From positions 62,001 to 126,000 of the forward strand of contig NZ_JACHBD010000003.1 in NCBI RefSeq assembly GCF_014200175.1: DNA of 64,000 bases. The letters run 5' to 3'. The notes below the pieces were generated by a model. The model made no database searches. It was not told the origin of the DNA and saw only the letters and a program-made list of their open reading frames with translations. A program made the position numbers and the translations under genes. Positions 7,400-16,821 of this stretch are shown piece by piece; the stretch's first letter is position 1; each line of letters starts with the position of its first letter. The DNA is from Rhizobium lentis (lineage in GTDB: Bacteria; Pseudomonadota; Alphaproteobacteria; Rhizobiales; Rhizobiaceae).

Positions 7400-10282
7400 A
7401 TGGCAGACAAAATGCTTATCGATGCGTCTCACGAGGAAGAGACGCGCGTCGTTGTCGTTCGCGGAAACCGCATAGAAGAATTTGACTTCGAGTCGCAGCA
7501 CAAGAAGCAGATCCGCGGCAATATCTATCTCGCAAAGGTAACGAGGGTCGAGCCCTCGCTGCAGGCCGCCTTCGTCGATTACGGCGGCAACCGGCACGGC
7601 TTCCTCGCCTTCGCCGAAATCCACCCCGATTATTACCAGATACCGCTCGCCGACCGTCAGGCGCTGCTTCGCGCCGAGGCCGAGGAGCATCGCCGCGACG
7701 AAGACGTCGAGCATGTCGAAACCGCGCCGATGGTCGACCTTTCGACTCAGGACCAGCCGGATGTCGGCATCGTGCCGGCAGAGGCGCCGGAACCGGCTGC
7801 CGTAACGGAAGAGGCAACGGCAGAAGATGTAGCCGTAGCGGCAGAAGCCGCCGAGGAAGCGCCGGCCAAGAAGGCACGGCCGCGCCGCAGCCGCAAGAAG
7901 GTCACCGAAGCGGCTGCCGAAACGACCGCGACCGAAGACGCCGTTCCCACGGACGTCGAAGCCGAAGGTGCTGCGAGCGTCGACAACGACGATGACGGCT
8001 CGACCGGCGGCGCAATGGCCGCGATGGTGGAAACCGACTCGATCTCCGAAGACGTTGACACCAGCAAGCGTCGTCACGATGACGACGATGACGATGACGA
8101 TCACGGCGAAGAGGAAGTCATCGAATCCGTTGGCGCCGAAGACGCGATGGAAGAAGTGCCGGACCGCGTGCAGCGCAAGCCGCGCAAGCAGTACCGCATC
8201 CAGGAAGTCATCAAGCGCCGGCAGATCCTGCTGGTGCAGGTCGCCAAGGAAGAGCGCGGCAACAAGGGCGCGGCGCTGACCACCTATCTCTCGCTCGCCG
8301 GCCGCTATTCCGTGCTGATGCCGAATACGGCGCGCGGCGGCGGCATTTCCCGCAAGATCACCAATCCGGCCGACCGCAAGCGCCTGAAGGAAATCGCGCG
8401 CATGCTCGAAGTGCCGCAGGGCATGGGCGTCATCCTGCGCACGGCCGGCGCCAACCGCACCAAGGTCGAGGTCAAGCGCGACTTCGAATATCTGATGCGC
8501 CTGTGGGAGAACGTGCGCACGCTGACGCTCGCCTCCACCGCGCCCTGCCTCGTCTACGAGGAAGGCTCGCTGATCAAGCGTTCGATCCGCGACCTCTACA
8601 ACAAGGATATCAGCGAGATCATCGTTGCCGGCGAAGATGGCTATCGTGAAGCCAAAGACTTCATGAAGATGCTGATGCCGAGCCATGCCAAGGTGGTCCA
8701 GCCCTATCGCGACATCCACCCGATCTTCTCGCGTTCGGGCATCGAAGCCCAGCTCGACCGCATGCTGCAGCCGCAGGTGACGCTGCGCTCTGGCGGCTAT
8801 CTGATCATGAACCAGACGGAAGCGCTGGTTTCGATCGACGTCAACTCCGGCCGCTCGACGCGCGAACACTCGATCGAGGACACCGCGCTGCAGACGAACC
8901 TCGAAGCGGCGGAAGAAATCGCCCGTCAGCTTCGCCTGCGCGACCTCGCCGGCCTGATCGTCATCGACTTCATCGACATGGAAGAAAAGCGCAACAACCG
9001 CGCCGTCGAGAAGAAGCTGAAGGAATGCCTGAAGAACGACCGCGCACGCATTCAGGTCGGCCGGATCTCGCATTTCGGCCTGCTCGAAATGTCGCGCCAG
9101 CGCATCCGCGCTTCGGTGCTCGAATCGACCACCCAGGTCTGCTCGCATTGCGCCGGCACCGGCCACGTCCGTTCGCAGTCCTCCGTCGCGCTCCATGTTC
9201 TGCGCGGCATCGAGGAATATCTGCTCAAGAATACGACGCATAACATTACCGTGCGGACCACCCCCGACATCGCGCTCTACCTGCTCAACCACAAGCGCCA
9301 GACGATCGTCGATTACGAGAGCCGCTTCGGCGTGGCGATCGTCATCGATGCGGACGGCTCGGTCGGCGCGCAGCATTTCGCCATCGATCGCGGCGAGGCC
9401 GTCGAAAATCCGGTCAAGATCGAAACGCTGTTCAACTTCGCAGCCATTCCCGAGGATGACGACGACGACATCGTCATCGAGGCGGATGAGGACGAAGACG
9501 AGGAACTTGAGGAAAAGCCGGCAGCGGCCGAACGCGCCGCCGCGGCGCGCTCGGAAGGTGACGGAGACGGCAACCGCAAGCGCAAGCGCCGCAGGCGCCG
9601 CCGCGGCCGCAACGGCAATGCCGAACAGCCCGTATCGGCCACGGGCGAAGCCGGCGATGAGGACGAGGACGGCGACGACGAAGGCGCCGAAGGCGATGAA
9701 ACAACCGCAGTTGCGCCCGAGGCCCGTGCCGAGAGCGACGACTCGCAGCGCCGCAAGCGCCGTCGTCGCGGCAAGCGTGGCGGTCGCCGCAACCGCGCCG
9801 AAGACGGTTCCGAATTGGCGGCCGGTGATGCCGGCGACGGCAGCGGCGGCGATGAGGACGAAGGCGACGATGTCTCGAATGACGTCGCTCCTGCCGAAGC
9901 TGCAATCGTCGAGACGGCTGCCGAACAGCCCGGCGAAGACCAGGCCGCAGCGGCCGCCGTCGAGGGTGCGGCCGTCGTCACCGAGGAAGTGAAGCCCGCC
10001 CGTGGCCGCGGCCGTCGCAAGCCCGCCGCATCGCCGGTCGAGGAACCGGTAGTGGAAGCAGAATCAGAAGCAGCACCCGCCGAAGCCGAGCTGGAGGTGG
10101 CCGAAGCCTCCGCCGACCTTCAAACGCCCGCCCAGGAAGAGGCAAAGCCGGTTCGCGCCAACCGCGAATCCAACATCGCCTCCTCCGAGCCGACGGTGAA
10201 ATCCAACCGCAGCGAAAATAGCGAAAGCGACGATGGCAAGCCGAAGAAAGCCGGCTGGTGGCAGCGCCGTGGCTTCTTCTGA
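7400..10282 (+). CDS. rne: Ribonuclease E
   Basis: Endonuclease and scaffold of the RNA degradosome, 960 residues. The N-terminal S1 region is split by a long acidic insert (about residues 95-255, with DDDDDDDDHGEEE), as in other alphaproteobacteria. The DNase-I-like catalytic domain carries SIDVNSGRST and VIDFIDM with the magnesium-binding aspartates. The Zn-link reads CSHCAGTG. The C-terminal third is low complexity, alternating acidic runs with arginine-rich RNA-binding runs (RKRKRRRRRR, RRKRRRRGK). The protein ends in GWWQRRGFF, similar to the C-terminal PNPase-docking motif described for Caulobacter RNase E. ATG 7400 follows GAGGAG. Confidence 0.95.
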   Translation: MADKMLIDASHEEETRVVVVRGNRIEEFDFESQHKKQIRGNIYLAKVTRVEPSLQAAFVDYGGNRHGFLAFAEIHPDYYQIPLADRQALLRAEAEEHRRDEDVEHVETAPMVDLSTQDQPDVGIVPAEAPEPAAVTEEATAEDVAVAAEAAEEAPAKKARPRRSRKKVTEAAAETTATEDAVPTDVEAEGAASVDNDDDGSTGGAMAAMVETDSISEDVDTSKRRHDDDDDDDDHGEEEVIESVGAEDAMEEVPDRVQRKPRKQYRIQEVIKRRQILLVQVAKEERGNKGAALTTYLSLAGRYSVLMPNTARGGGISRKITNPADRKRLKEIARMLEVPQGMGVILRTAGANRTKVEVKRDFEYLMRLWENVRTLTLASTAPCLVYEEGSLIKRSIRDLYNKDISEIIVAGEDGYREAKDFMKMLMPSHAKVVQPYRDIHPIFSRSGIEAQLDRMLQPQVTLRSGGYLIMNQTEALVSIDVNSGRSTREHSIEDTALQTNLEAAEEIARQLRLRDLAGLIVIDFIDMEEKRNNRAVEKKLKECLKNDRARIQVGRISHFGLLEMSRQRIRASVLESTTQVCSHCAGTGHVRSQSSVALHVLRGIEEYLLKNTTHNITVRTTPDIALYLLNHKRQTIVDYESRFGVAIVIDADGSVGAQHFAIDRGEAVENPVKIETLFNFAAIPEDDDDDIVIEADEDEDEELEEKPAAAERAAAARSEGDGDGNRKRKRRRRRRGRNGNAEQPVSATGEAGDEDEDGDDEGAEGDETTAVAPEARAESDDSQRRKRRRRGKRGGRRNRAEDGSELAAGDAGDGSGGDEDEGDDVSNDVAPAEAAIVETAAEQPGEDQAAAAAVEGAAVVTEEVKPARGRGRRKPAASPVEEPVVEAESEAAPAEAELEVAEASADLQTPAQEEAKPVRANRESNIASSEPTVKSNRSENSESDDGKPKKAGWWQRRGFF

Positions 10283-10307
10283 ACGCTGATTTTTGGACGT
10301 AAATGAG

Positions 10308-10343
10308 AAAATCCGGCCGCGGCGACGCGGCCGGATTTTGTTT
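10308..10343 (+). terminator. Rho-independent terminator of rne
   Basis: AATCCGGCCGCG and CGCGGCCGGATT form a 12-bp stem around a 4-base loop, followed by a TTGTTT tail. It lies 26 bp after the rne stop codon. Confidence 0.9.
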
Positions 10344-10513
10344 AAAGCGGTGCCTCACTAGCAAAGTTGAACCCACAGGGCTCGCAGATCTCGCTGGAAT
10401 GGGCTGGGAGCGACCTGGACGAGATTGGTTGCGACCAGCCGACGACAGGTAGCGATCGTCCCAGGTGGTCGCCCTCCCCACTCGAGCCGAGCGACAGCGA
10501 TGCGTCGACGGCT

Positions 10514-10656
10514 GCCCCTCACCCTAACCCTCTCCCTGTTCTCACGGGGAGAGGGGACGTGCCGCCCCATGAGAGGTCGATGGGGGACGGAGAGCTTACG
10601 GCTTGTCCCCTTCGCCCCGCAAGTGGGGAGAAGGTGCCGGCAGGCGGACGAGGGCC
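10514..10656. repeat. RIME-like rhizobial intergenic mosaic element
   Basis: Two GC-rich hairpins occur in tandem: CCCTCTCCC/GGGGAGAGGG (10530-10555) and CTTCGCCCCGC/TGGGGAGAAG (10610-10633), followed by GTGCCGGCAGGCGGACGAGGG. This is the layout of the dispersed palindromic element I know from rhizobial intergenic regions (RIME). It sits between the rne terminator and the 3' end of aidB. The rest of the gap 10344-10683 shows no gene. Confidence 0.7.
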
Positions 10657-10683
10657 CCCGATAGAACCACCTCCGCCGCGCGA

Positions 10684-12342
10684 TCAAGCCGCCGGCGGAT
10701 AGAGAAGATCGACGATGTAGCTGGCGTCGAAGCGGGAATCGAGCATGCCGTAAGTGGAGCGCCAGCCGCCGGCAAGCCGCGTCTCGATGAAGGCATCGGC
10801 AATGCGCCCTGCCCCAAGCCGATAAAGTTCGGCAGCACCGGCGGCGAGCGCCAGCTGCTCGACGAGCAGGCGCGCCGCGCCCTCATCCTGTTCGCAGAGC
10901 GCGATGGCGGCACGCAGCACGTCGATCGTCTTCTTGCCAGCCGGACCGAGATCGCGAGCCAAGCCGGCAAAGACCGTCTCGAACAGGTCCTTGCCGCGGT
11001 TGAGCACGCGCAGAACGTCGAGCGCCATGACGTTGCCGGAGCCTTCCCAGATCGCATTGACGGGAGCCTCGCGATAGTGCCGGGCGATCGGACGTTCCTC
11101 GATGTAGCCATTCCCGCCGATGCATTCCATCGCTTCATAGATCAAGGCGGGCGCGATCTTGCAACACCAGTATTTGGCGACCGGCGTCATGACGCGGGCA
11201 TAGGCCGCTTCCTCGGCATTGCCGCGCGCCTTGTCGAAGGCATCGGCAAGACGGAAGGACAGCGCGGTGGCGGCGGCAACGTCGAGCGCCATATCGGCAA
11301 GCACGCGCGTCATGATGGGTTGATTGACGAGCATCTTGCCGAAAACGCTGCGGCCGCGCGTGTGGTGCACGGCCTCGGCGAGCGAAGCGCGCATGATCCC
11401 CGACGAGGCCAGTGCGCAATCAAGACGGGTCAGCGTCACCATGTCAAGGATGGTGCGGATGCCGGCATCGGAGGCGCCGAGCAGGAATCCGAACGTGTCT
11501 GAGAACTCCACCTCGCAAGAGGCATTGGAGCGATTGCCGACCTTGTCCTTCAGCCGCTGGAACTGCAGGCCGTTGGCCGAACCGTCCTCAAGAAGGCGCG
11601 GCACGAGGAAGCAGCCCATCCCCTCCTTGGTCTGCGCCAGCATAATGAAAGCATCGCTCATCGGCGCGGACATGAACCATTTGTGGCCGGAGAGCCGGTA
11701 GATGCCTTCGCTGACCTTTTCGGCGGCGCTTCGATTAGCCCGGACATCGGTGCCGCCCTGCTTTTCCGTCATGCCCATGCCGATAGTCACCGCGGACTTC
11801 TGCATGGCGGGGCGGTTGGACGAATCGTATTTGCGCGAGAGGATCTTCGGCGCCCAGTCCTTCTGCACTGCGGGCGAGGCCGAGAGCGCGGCAACGGAGG
11901 CGCTCGTCATCGTCAGCGGGCAGAGATGGCCGGATTCCAGCTGCGCCGTCAGATAGAAGCGCGCGGCGCGAACCTTGTGGGCCTCGTCCTTGGCGTCGGT
12001 ATCGGCCTGCGGATCCCAGACGGAGGAATGCAGGCCGACCGACATGGAGCGGCGCATCAGCGCGTGCCAGGCCGGATGGAATTCGACGACGTCGAGGCGC
12101 TCGCCGCGCGGGCCGTGGGTGCGCAGCTGCGGGACGCCCTGATTGGCCATGCGCGCCAGTTCCTGCGCCTCCGGCGAGGTGACGTAGCGGCCCATGTTTT
12201 CCAGGTCCTCGCGGATGCCGCGCGGCAGCGCCGCCGTCAGATCGACGATCAACGGATCGGATCGATAGGCATTGATGCCGGACCACAGGCTCGGCTGGTT
12301 GAGTTCTGCGAGTTTGTCGTCAGTCCGGTTGGCGGAGGTCAT
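10684..12342 (-). CDS. aidB: AidB-like acyl-CoA dehydrogenase-family flavoprotein
   Basis: A 552-residue FAD protein close to E. coli AidB along its whole length. Shared stretches include VxFHPAWHxLM, GMGMTEKQGGxDV, HKWFxSxPxSDA, LKDKxGNRSNASCEVEF, and PVNxIWEGSGNxMxLDVLRVLN. AidB belongs to the alkylation-response group. In E. coli it binds FAD and DNA and is induced with Ada; its natural reaction is unsettled. The length matches the family. It stands alone, leftward, divergent from pyrB. I see no Ada-type site, so control here is unknown. Confidence 0.9.
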   Translation of the reverse strand: MTSANRTDDKLAELNQPSLWSGINAYRSDPLIVDLTAALPRGIREDLENMGRYVTSPEAQELARMANQGVPQLRTHGPRGERLDVVEFHPAWHALMRRSMSVGLHSSVWDPQADTDAKDEAHKVRAARFYLTAQLESGHLCPLTMTSASVAALSASPAVQKDWAPKILSRKYDSSNRPAMQKSAVTIGMGMTEKQGGTDVRANRSAAEKVSEGIYRLSGHKWFMSAPMSDAFIMLAQTKEGMGCFLVPRLLEDGSANGLQFQRLKDKVGNRSNASCEVEFSDTFGFLLGASDAGIRTILDMVTLTRLDCALASSGIMRASLAEAVHHTRGRSVFGKMLVNQPIMTRVLADMALDVAAATALSFRLADAFDKARGNAEEAAYARVMTPVAKYWCCKIAPALIYEAMECIGGNGYIEERPIARHYREAPVNAIWEGSGNVMALDVLRVLNRGKDLFETVFAGLARDLGPAGKKTIDVLRAAIALCEQDEGAARLLVEQLALAAGAAELYRLGAGRIADAFIETRLAGGWRSTYGMLDSRFDASYIVDLLYPPAA

Positions 12343-12520
12343 TGTTCGCTTCTAGTGCAAGAACCCGGCAAGGGAAACCGGAAGTTATGATTCGCTTCAT
12401 CCTGCTCTATCGGAATTCGGGCGAAAATGCATGGGGACATAAGCCTTTGCCCACAGCGCATGCTTGCCCCGGCGGACAGCACTCTTTATAGACCCGCCAG
12501 AGACAGCAAGAGGCAGGGTC

Positions 12521-13477
12521 ATGGTCTTTTTCCCCCACCGCCACCTCATCGGCATCAAGGGCCTCACCGAGCAGGATATCGCCTATCTTCTCGACAAGGC
12601 CGACGAAGCCGTCAAGATCAGCCGCCAGCGAGAGAAGAAGACGTCGACGCTGCGCGGGCTGACGCAGATCAACCTCTTCTTCGAGGCGTCGACCCGCACG
12701 CAGGCCTCCTTCGAGCTTGCCGGCAAACGGCTCGGCGCCGACGTCATGAACATGTCGGTCGGCAACTCCTCGGTGAAGAAGGGCGAAACGCTGATCGACA
12801 CGGCGATGACGCTGAATGCGATGCGCCCCGACGTTCTTGTCATCCGCCATTCGAGCGCCGGTGCGGCCGCCCTGCTCGCCCAGAAGGTCTCCTGCTCGGT
12901 CGTCAATGCCGGCGACGGCCAGCACGAACATCCGACCCAGGCGCTGCTCGACGCGCTGACGATCCGCCGCGCCAAGGGCAAGCTCTCGCGCATCATTGTG
13001 GCGATCTGCGGCGACGTGCTGCATTCGCGGGTGGCGCGCTCCAATATCCTGCTGCTCAATGCGATGGGGGCGCGAGTGCGCGTCGTTGCGCCTGCGACGC
13101 TCCTGCCCTCCGGCATTGCCGAGATGGGCGTCGAGGTGTTCCACTCGATGCAGGAAGGGCTGAAGGATGCCGACGTGGTGATGATGCTGCGGCTGCAGCG
13201 CGAGCGCATGTCGGGCGCCTTCGTGCCGTCGGTGCGCGAATATTATCACTTCTACGGGCTCGACGCCGAAACGCTGAAGGCGGCGAAGGAGGATGCGCTG
13301 GTTATGCATCCGGGGCCGATGAACCGCGGCGTCGAGATCGCCTCCGAGGTCGCAGACGGACCGCAGAGCGTGATCGCCGAACAGGTGGAAATGGGGGTCG
13401 CGGTGCGCATGGCCGTCATGGAGACGCTGCTCGTCTCGCAGAACCAGGGTCCCCGAACCGACGGAATGAAGGCATGA
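12521..13477 (+). CDS. pyrB: Aspartate carbamoyltransferase catalytic subunit
   Basis: Condenses carbamoyl phosphate with aspartate in the committed step of pyrimidine synthesis. The protein is 318 residues. The carbamoyl-phosphate loop [11 protein letters not shown], the [11 protein letters not shown] motif and [11 protein letters not shown] are all intact. The frame is open further upstream (ATG at 12464), but [16 protein letters not shown] is the usual N-terminus, so ATG 12521 is preferred. The stop overlaps the start of the next gene (ATGA), a coupled arrangement also described for the Pseudomonas pyrB-pyrC' pair. No pyrI is present. Confidence 0.95.
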   Translation: MVFFPHRHLIGIKGLTEQDIAYLLDKADEAVKISRQREKKTSTLRGLTQINLFFEASTRTQASFELAGKRLGADVMNMSVGNSSVKKGETLIDTAMTLNAMRPDVLVIRHSSAGAAALLAQKVSCSVVNAGDGQHEHPTQALLDALTIRRAKGKLSRIIVAICGDVLHSRVARSNILLLNAMGARVRVVAPATLLPSGIAEMGVEVFHSMQEGLKDADVVMMLRLQRERMSGAFVPSVREYYHFYGLDAETLKAAKEDALVMHPGPMNRGVEIASEVADGPQSVIAEQVEMGVAVRMAVMETLLVSQNQGPRTDGMKA

Positions 13478-14763
13478 GCAACCCGATCGTCCTCAAGAAC
13501 GTCCGCATCGTCGACCCCTCGCGCAATCTCGACGAGGTCGGCACGATCATCGCGAAAAACGGCGTCATCATTGCCGCCGGCAGCGCTGCGCAGAACCAGG
13601 GCGCGCCGGACGGCGCCGTCGTGCGCGACTGCGCCGGTCTCGTGGCCACACCCGGCCTCGTCGACGCGCGCGTCCATATCGGCGAACCCGGCGGCGAACA
13701 CCGCGAGACGATCGCCTCGGCAAGCCGGGCGGCGGCGGCCGGCGGCGTCACGTCGATCATCATGATGCCGGACACCGATCCCGTCATCGACGACATCGCA
13801 CTCGTCGAATTCGTCAAGAAGACGGCCCGCGATACCGCCGCCGTCAAGGTCTATCCGGCCGCTGCCATTACCAAGGGTCTTGCCGGCGAGGAGATGACCG
13901 AGATCGGCCTGTTAATGCAGGCGGGCGCCGTCGCCTTCACCGATGCCCATTCCAGCGTTCACGATACGCAGGTGCTGCGCCGGATCATGACCTATGCACG
14001 TGAATTCGGCGCCGTCGTCTGCTGTGAAACGCGCGACAAATATCTTGGCGCCAACGGCGTCATGCATGAAGGGCTTTTCGCCAGCTGGCTCGGGCTCTCC
14101 GGCATTCCGAGAGAAGCCGAGCTCATCCCGCTCGAACGCGATCTCAGGATCGCAGAACTGACACGGGGGCGTTATCACGCCGCGATGATCTCGGTGCCGC
14201 AATCGGTCGAGGCGATTGAGCTTGCCCGCAACCGCGGCGCCAAGGTGACCTCGGGCATCTCGATCAACAATCTGGCGCTCAACGAGAACGACATCGGCGA
14301 ATACCGCACCTTCTTCAAGCTCTATCCGCCGCTGCGCCCGGAGGACGACCGGGTCGCCATGGTCGACGCGCTGGCGCGCGGCGCCATCGACATCATCGTC
14401 TCCTCGCACGACCCGCAGGACGTCGATACGAAGCGCCTGCCCTTCGGCGAGGCGGCGGACGGCGCAGTCGGCCTTGAAACCATGCTGGCGGCGGCCCTCA
14501 GGCTTCACCATAGCGGCCAGGTCAGCCTGATGCGTCTGATCGACGCCATGTCCACTCGCCCGGCTGAGATTTTCGGCCTGGATGCCGGCACGCTGAAGCC
14601 GGGTGCTGCCGCCGATATCACGCTGATCGATCTCGATGAGCCTTGGCTTGTCGCCAAAGACATGCTTCTCTCCCGCTCTAAGAACACGCCGTTCGAGGAT
14701 GCGCGCTTCAGCGGGCGGGCGGTCGCGACATACGTCTCGGGAAAGCTTGTCCATGCACTTTAG
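13474..14763 (+). CDS. pyrC': Dihydroorotase-like protein lacking metal ligands (PyrC'-type ATCase partner)
   Basis: A 429-residue amidohydrolase-fold protein of the dihydroorotase family, but the metal site is degraded. The D-x-H-x-H motif reads DARVH (Arg66 for the first His, His68 kept). The next His region reads CCETRD. AHVS has become AMIS, the paired PHH reads INN, and the final TDHAP reads SSHDP. Pseudomonas PyrC' is a known inactive homologue that assembles with PyrB into a dodecameric ATCase, and the 4-base overlap with pyrB here fits that role. Inference: it is a structural subunit, and the active dihydroorotase is encoded elsewhere. It is usually auto-annotated as dihydroorotase. 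Confidence 0.85.
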   Translation: MSNPIVLKNVRIVDPSRNLDEVGTIIAKNGVIIAAGSAAQNQGAPDGAVVRDCAGLVATPGLVDARVHIGEPGGEHRETIASASRAAAAGGVTSIIMMPDTDPVIDDIALVEFVKKTARDTAAVKVYPAAAITKGLAGEEMTEIGLLMQAGAVAFTDAHSSVHDTQVLRRIMTYAREFGAVVCCETRDKYLGANGVMHEGLFASWLGLSGIPREAELIPLERDLRIAELTRGRYHAAMISVPQSVEAIELARNRGAKVTSGISINNLALNENDIGEYRTFFKLYPPLRPEDDRVAMVDALARGAIDIIVSSHDPQDVDTKRLPFGEAADGAVGLETMLAAALRLHHSGQVSLMRLIDAMSTRPAEIFGLDAGTLKPGAAADITLIDLDEPWLVAKDMLLSRSKNTPFEDARFSGRAVATYVSGKLVHAL

Positions 14764-14809
14764 GGACCGGCTGGACTGAGGACAGGCCATCGGAGGGCCG
14801 AGGGGGCAT

Positions 14810-15430
14810 ATGTTATCCAATCTCATGTCATGGCAGATCACGCTGCCGATCGCACTTGCCGCGGCCGTCATCGGCTATCTCCTCGGCTCCATTCCTTTCG
14901 GTCTGATCCTCACGCGCGCGGCCGGCCTCGGCGATGTACGCAGCATCGGCTCCGGCAATATCGGCGCAACCAATGTGCTGAGAACCGGAAACCGGAAGCT
15001 CGCCGCGGCGACGCTGTTGCTCGATGCGCTGAAGGCATCGGCGGCAGCCTGGATCGTCGGCTATTTCCTTGGTGAAGAGGCCGCTATCATCGCCGGCTTC
15101 TTCGCCTTCGTCGGCCATCTTTTCCCGGTCTGGATCGGCTTCAAGGGCGGCAAGGGCGTCGCCACCTATATCGGCACCCTTCTCGGCGTCGCACCGATCA
15201 TGGTCGTGCTCTTCGCCGCCGTCTGGCTGGCGGTTGCCGTGACCACCCGCTACTCCTCGCTATCGGCGCTCGTCGCCATGCTCGTCATTCCGGTTGCCCT
15301 GTTGATCCTCGGCAATGAAAAGGTGGCGGCGGTCATGGCCCTCATGACTATCATCTCCTACTGGAAACATAGGGCCAATATCTCCCGGCTGATGGGCGGG
15401 ACGGAAAGCAAGATCGGGGCGAAGGGATAA
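14810..15430 (+). CDS. plsY: Glycerol-3-phosphate acyltransferase
   Basis: An inner-membrane enzyme of 206 residues that transfers an acyl group from acyl phosphate to glycerol-3-phosphate, the first step of phospholipid synthesis. Five membrane segments are visible. The conserved loops are [19 protein letters not shown] and [10 protein letters not shown]. The start lies 46 bp after the pyrC' stop. Its stop TAA overlaps the ATG of dprA by one base, so the two are translationally coupled. Confidence 0.93.
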   Translation: MLSNLMSWQITLPIALAAAVIGYLLGSIPFGLILTRAAGLGDVRSIGSGNIGATNVLRTGNRKLAAATLLLDALKASAAAWIVGYFLGEEAAIIAGFFAFVGHLFPVWIGFKGGKGVATYIGTLLGVAPIMVVLFAAVWLAVAVTTRYSSLSALVAMLVIPVALLILGNEKVAAVMALMTIISYWKHRANISRLMGGTESKIGAKG

Positions 15431-16572
15431 TGGACGCGCCGAGCGCGGGATCAAAAGGCACGGTGCTGAGCGAAAGGCAGAGGATTGCCTGGCTGCGCCT
15501 GATCCGTTCCGACAATGTCGGCCCTGCGACCTTTCGCGACCTCATCAATCATTTCGGTTCGGCCGAGGTGGCACTCGCGGCGCTGCCGGAGCTTTCGGCG
15601 CGCGGCGGCGCAACCCGGGCAATCCGCATCGCCAGCGAGGCCGAGGCGCATCGGGAACTGGAGGCGGCGCATCGTTTCGGCGCCCGCTTTGTCGGCATCG
15701 GCGAGCCGGACTATCCGCAGGCGCTCAAACAGATCGACGGCGCGCCGCCGCTGCTTGCTGTCAAGGGCGCGCTTGCGGCCGCCAAGCGGCCGGCCGTCGG
15801 CATCGTCGGTTCGCGCAACGCCTCGATTGCCGGCGCTAAATTCGCGGCGATGGTGGCGCGCGACTGCGGCCGGGCGGGTTACACCATCGTTTCCGGCCTG
15901 GCGCGCGGCATCGACACGGCAGCGCACCGGGCAAGCCTCGAGACCGGCACGATCGCGGCCCTTGCCGGCGGCCTCGACAAGCCCTACCCGCCGGAGAATC
16001 TCAGCCTCATTGAGGAGATCGCCGAGGGCAACGGCTTGGCGATCAGCGAAATGCCGTTCGGCTGGGAGCCCCGCGCCCGCGATTTTCCGCGCCGGAACCG
16101 GCTGATAGCCGGCATCGCGCTCGGTCTCGTGGTCGTCGAAGCGGCGACGCGCTCGGGCTCACTGATCACCGCACGCCTTGCCGGCGAGTTCGGCCGCCTG
16201 GTGTTTGCCGTGCCCGGCTCACCGCTCGATCCGCGCTGTCACGGCACCAACGGCCTGCTGAAGGACGGCGCTTCGATCGTTACCGAACCTGCCGATGTTA
16301 TCGAGGCCCTGGCGCCGCTGGCGCAGCTCGAGCTGTTCCCCTCGTCGAGGGCGGAGGAGCCGGCAGGCGATAGCAAGCCAATAACGATGCCGCCCGGCGA
16401 TTCAGACCGGATGCGCATCATCGATGCGCTCGGACCGACGCCGGTCGAGATCGACGACGTCATCCGCCACACCGGCCTTCCGGCATCCGCCGTCTATCTC
16501 ATTCTTCTGGAATTCGACATATCAGGCAGGCTGCATCGGCATCAGGGCGGCCTCGTTTCGCTTTCCGATTGA
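15430..16572 (+). CDS. dprA: DNA processing protein DprA (Smf)
   Basis: A 380-residue protein that loads RecA on incoming single-stranded DNA in transformable bacteria. It is also conserved in bacteria not known to be competent. The Rossmann-like core has [40 protein letters not shown] and [17 protein letters not shown]-terminal winged-helix (DML1-like) domain covers about residues 315-378. No other competence genes are in the window. It is coupled to plsY by a TAATG overlap. Confidence 0.93.
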   Translation: MDAPSAGSKGTVLSERQRIAWLRLIRSDNVGPATFRDLINHFGSAEVALAALPELSARGGATRAIRIASEAEAHRELEAAHRFGARFVGIGEPDYPQALKQIDGAPPLLAVKGALAAAKRPAVGIVGSRNASIAGAKFAAMVARDCGRAGYTIVSGLARGIDTAAHRASLETGTIAALAGGLDKPYPPENLSLIEEIAEGNGLAISEMPFGWEPRARDFPRRNRLIAGIALGLVVVEAATRSGSLITARLAGEFGRLVFAVPGSPLDPRCHGTNGLLKDGASIVTEPADVIEALAPLAQLELFPSSRAEEPAGDSKPITMPPGDSDRMRIIDALGPTPVEIDDVIRHTGLPASAVYLILLEFDISGRLHRHQGGLVSLSD

Positions 16573-16714
16573 GCTTCGCGCGATATAAGAGAGCCGCCTC
16601 GGGAGTTGCAGCAGCCGCGTGTCGAATTCAACAGGCGCGCCATCTTAAATTGTATTCTACGCACGATCTTCCCTCGCTTGCACCGTACGCAAGAAGTAAA
16701 ATTGTAGCAAACCC

Positions 16715-16743
16715 CTTGACCACAGCGATTTCCCTGTCCATGT
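16715..16743 (+). promoter_or_regulatory. Candidate topA promoter
   Basis: CTTGAC (16715-16720) matches the rhizobial -35 exactly. After 17 bp comes CCATGT, a weak -10. It lies in the 249-bp gap before topA, the only clear -35 there. Confidence 0.35.
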
Positions 16744-16821
16744 CGGAGGGCCAGTATCCAAGTTGCGTTGCGTGTTGCGCTGGCTTCCACGCCGGCGCGG
16801 AGTCTTTTTTAGAGAATCATC

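Noticed and set aside
7690-8165. Acidic, repetitive block in rne as an assembly artefact
   Set aside because: The frame is unbroken on both sides, and alphaproteobacterial RNase E proteins commonly carry such an insert in the S1 domain.
7187-9376. Long open frame of 729 codons antisense to rne
   Set aside because: It mirrors the codon bias of rne in a GC-rich genome, has an implausible composition (Asp/His/Arg/Val rich), no ribosome site, and overlaps a certain gene.
12427-14763. A 778-codon frame that seems to fuse new sequence to the dihydroorotase homologue
   Set aside because: The first part lies in the wrong frame over pyrB and is low-complexity. The real start is ATG 13474 coupled to the pyrB stop.
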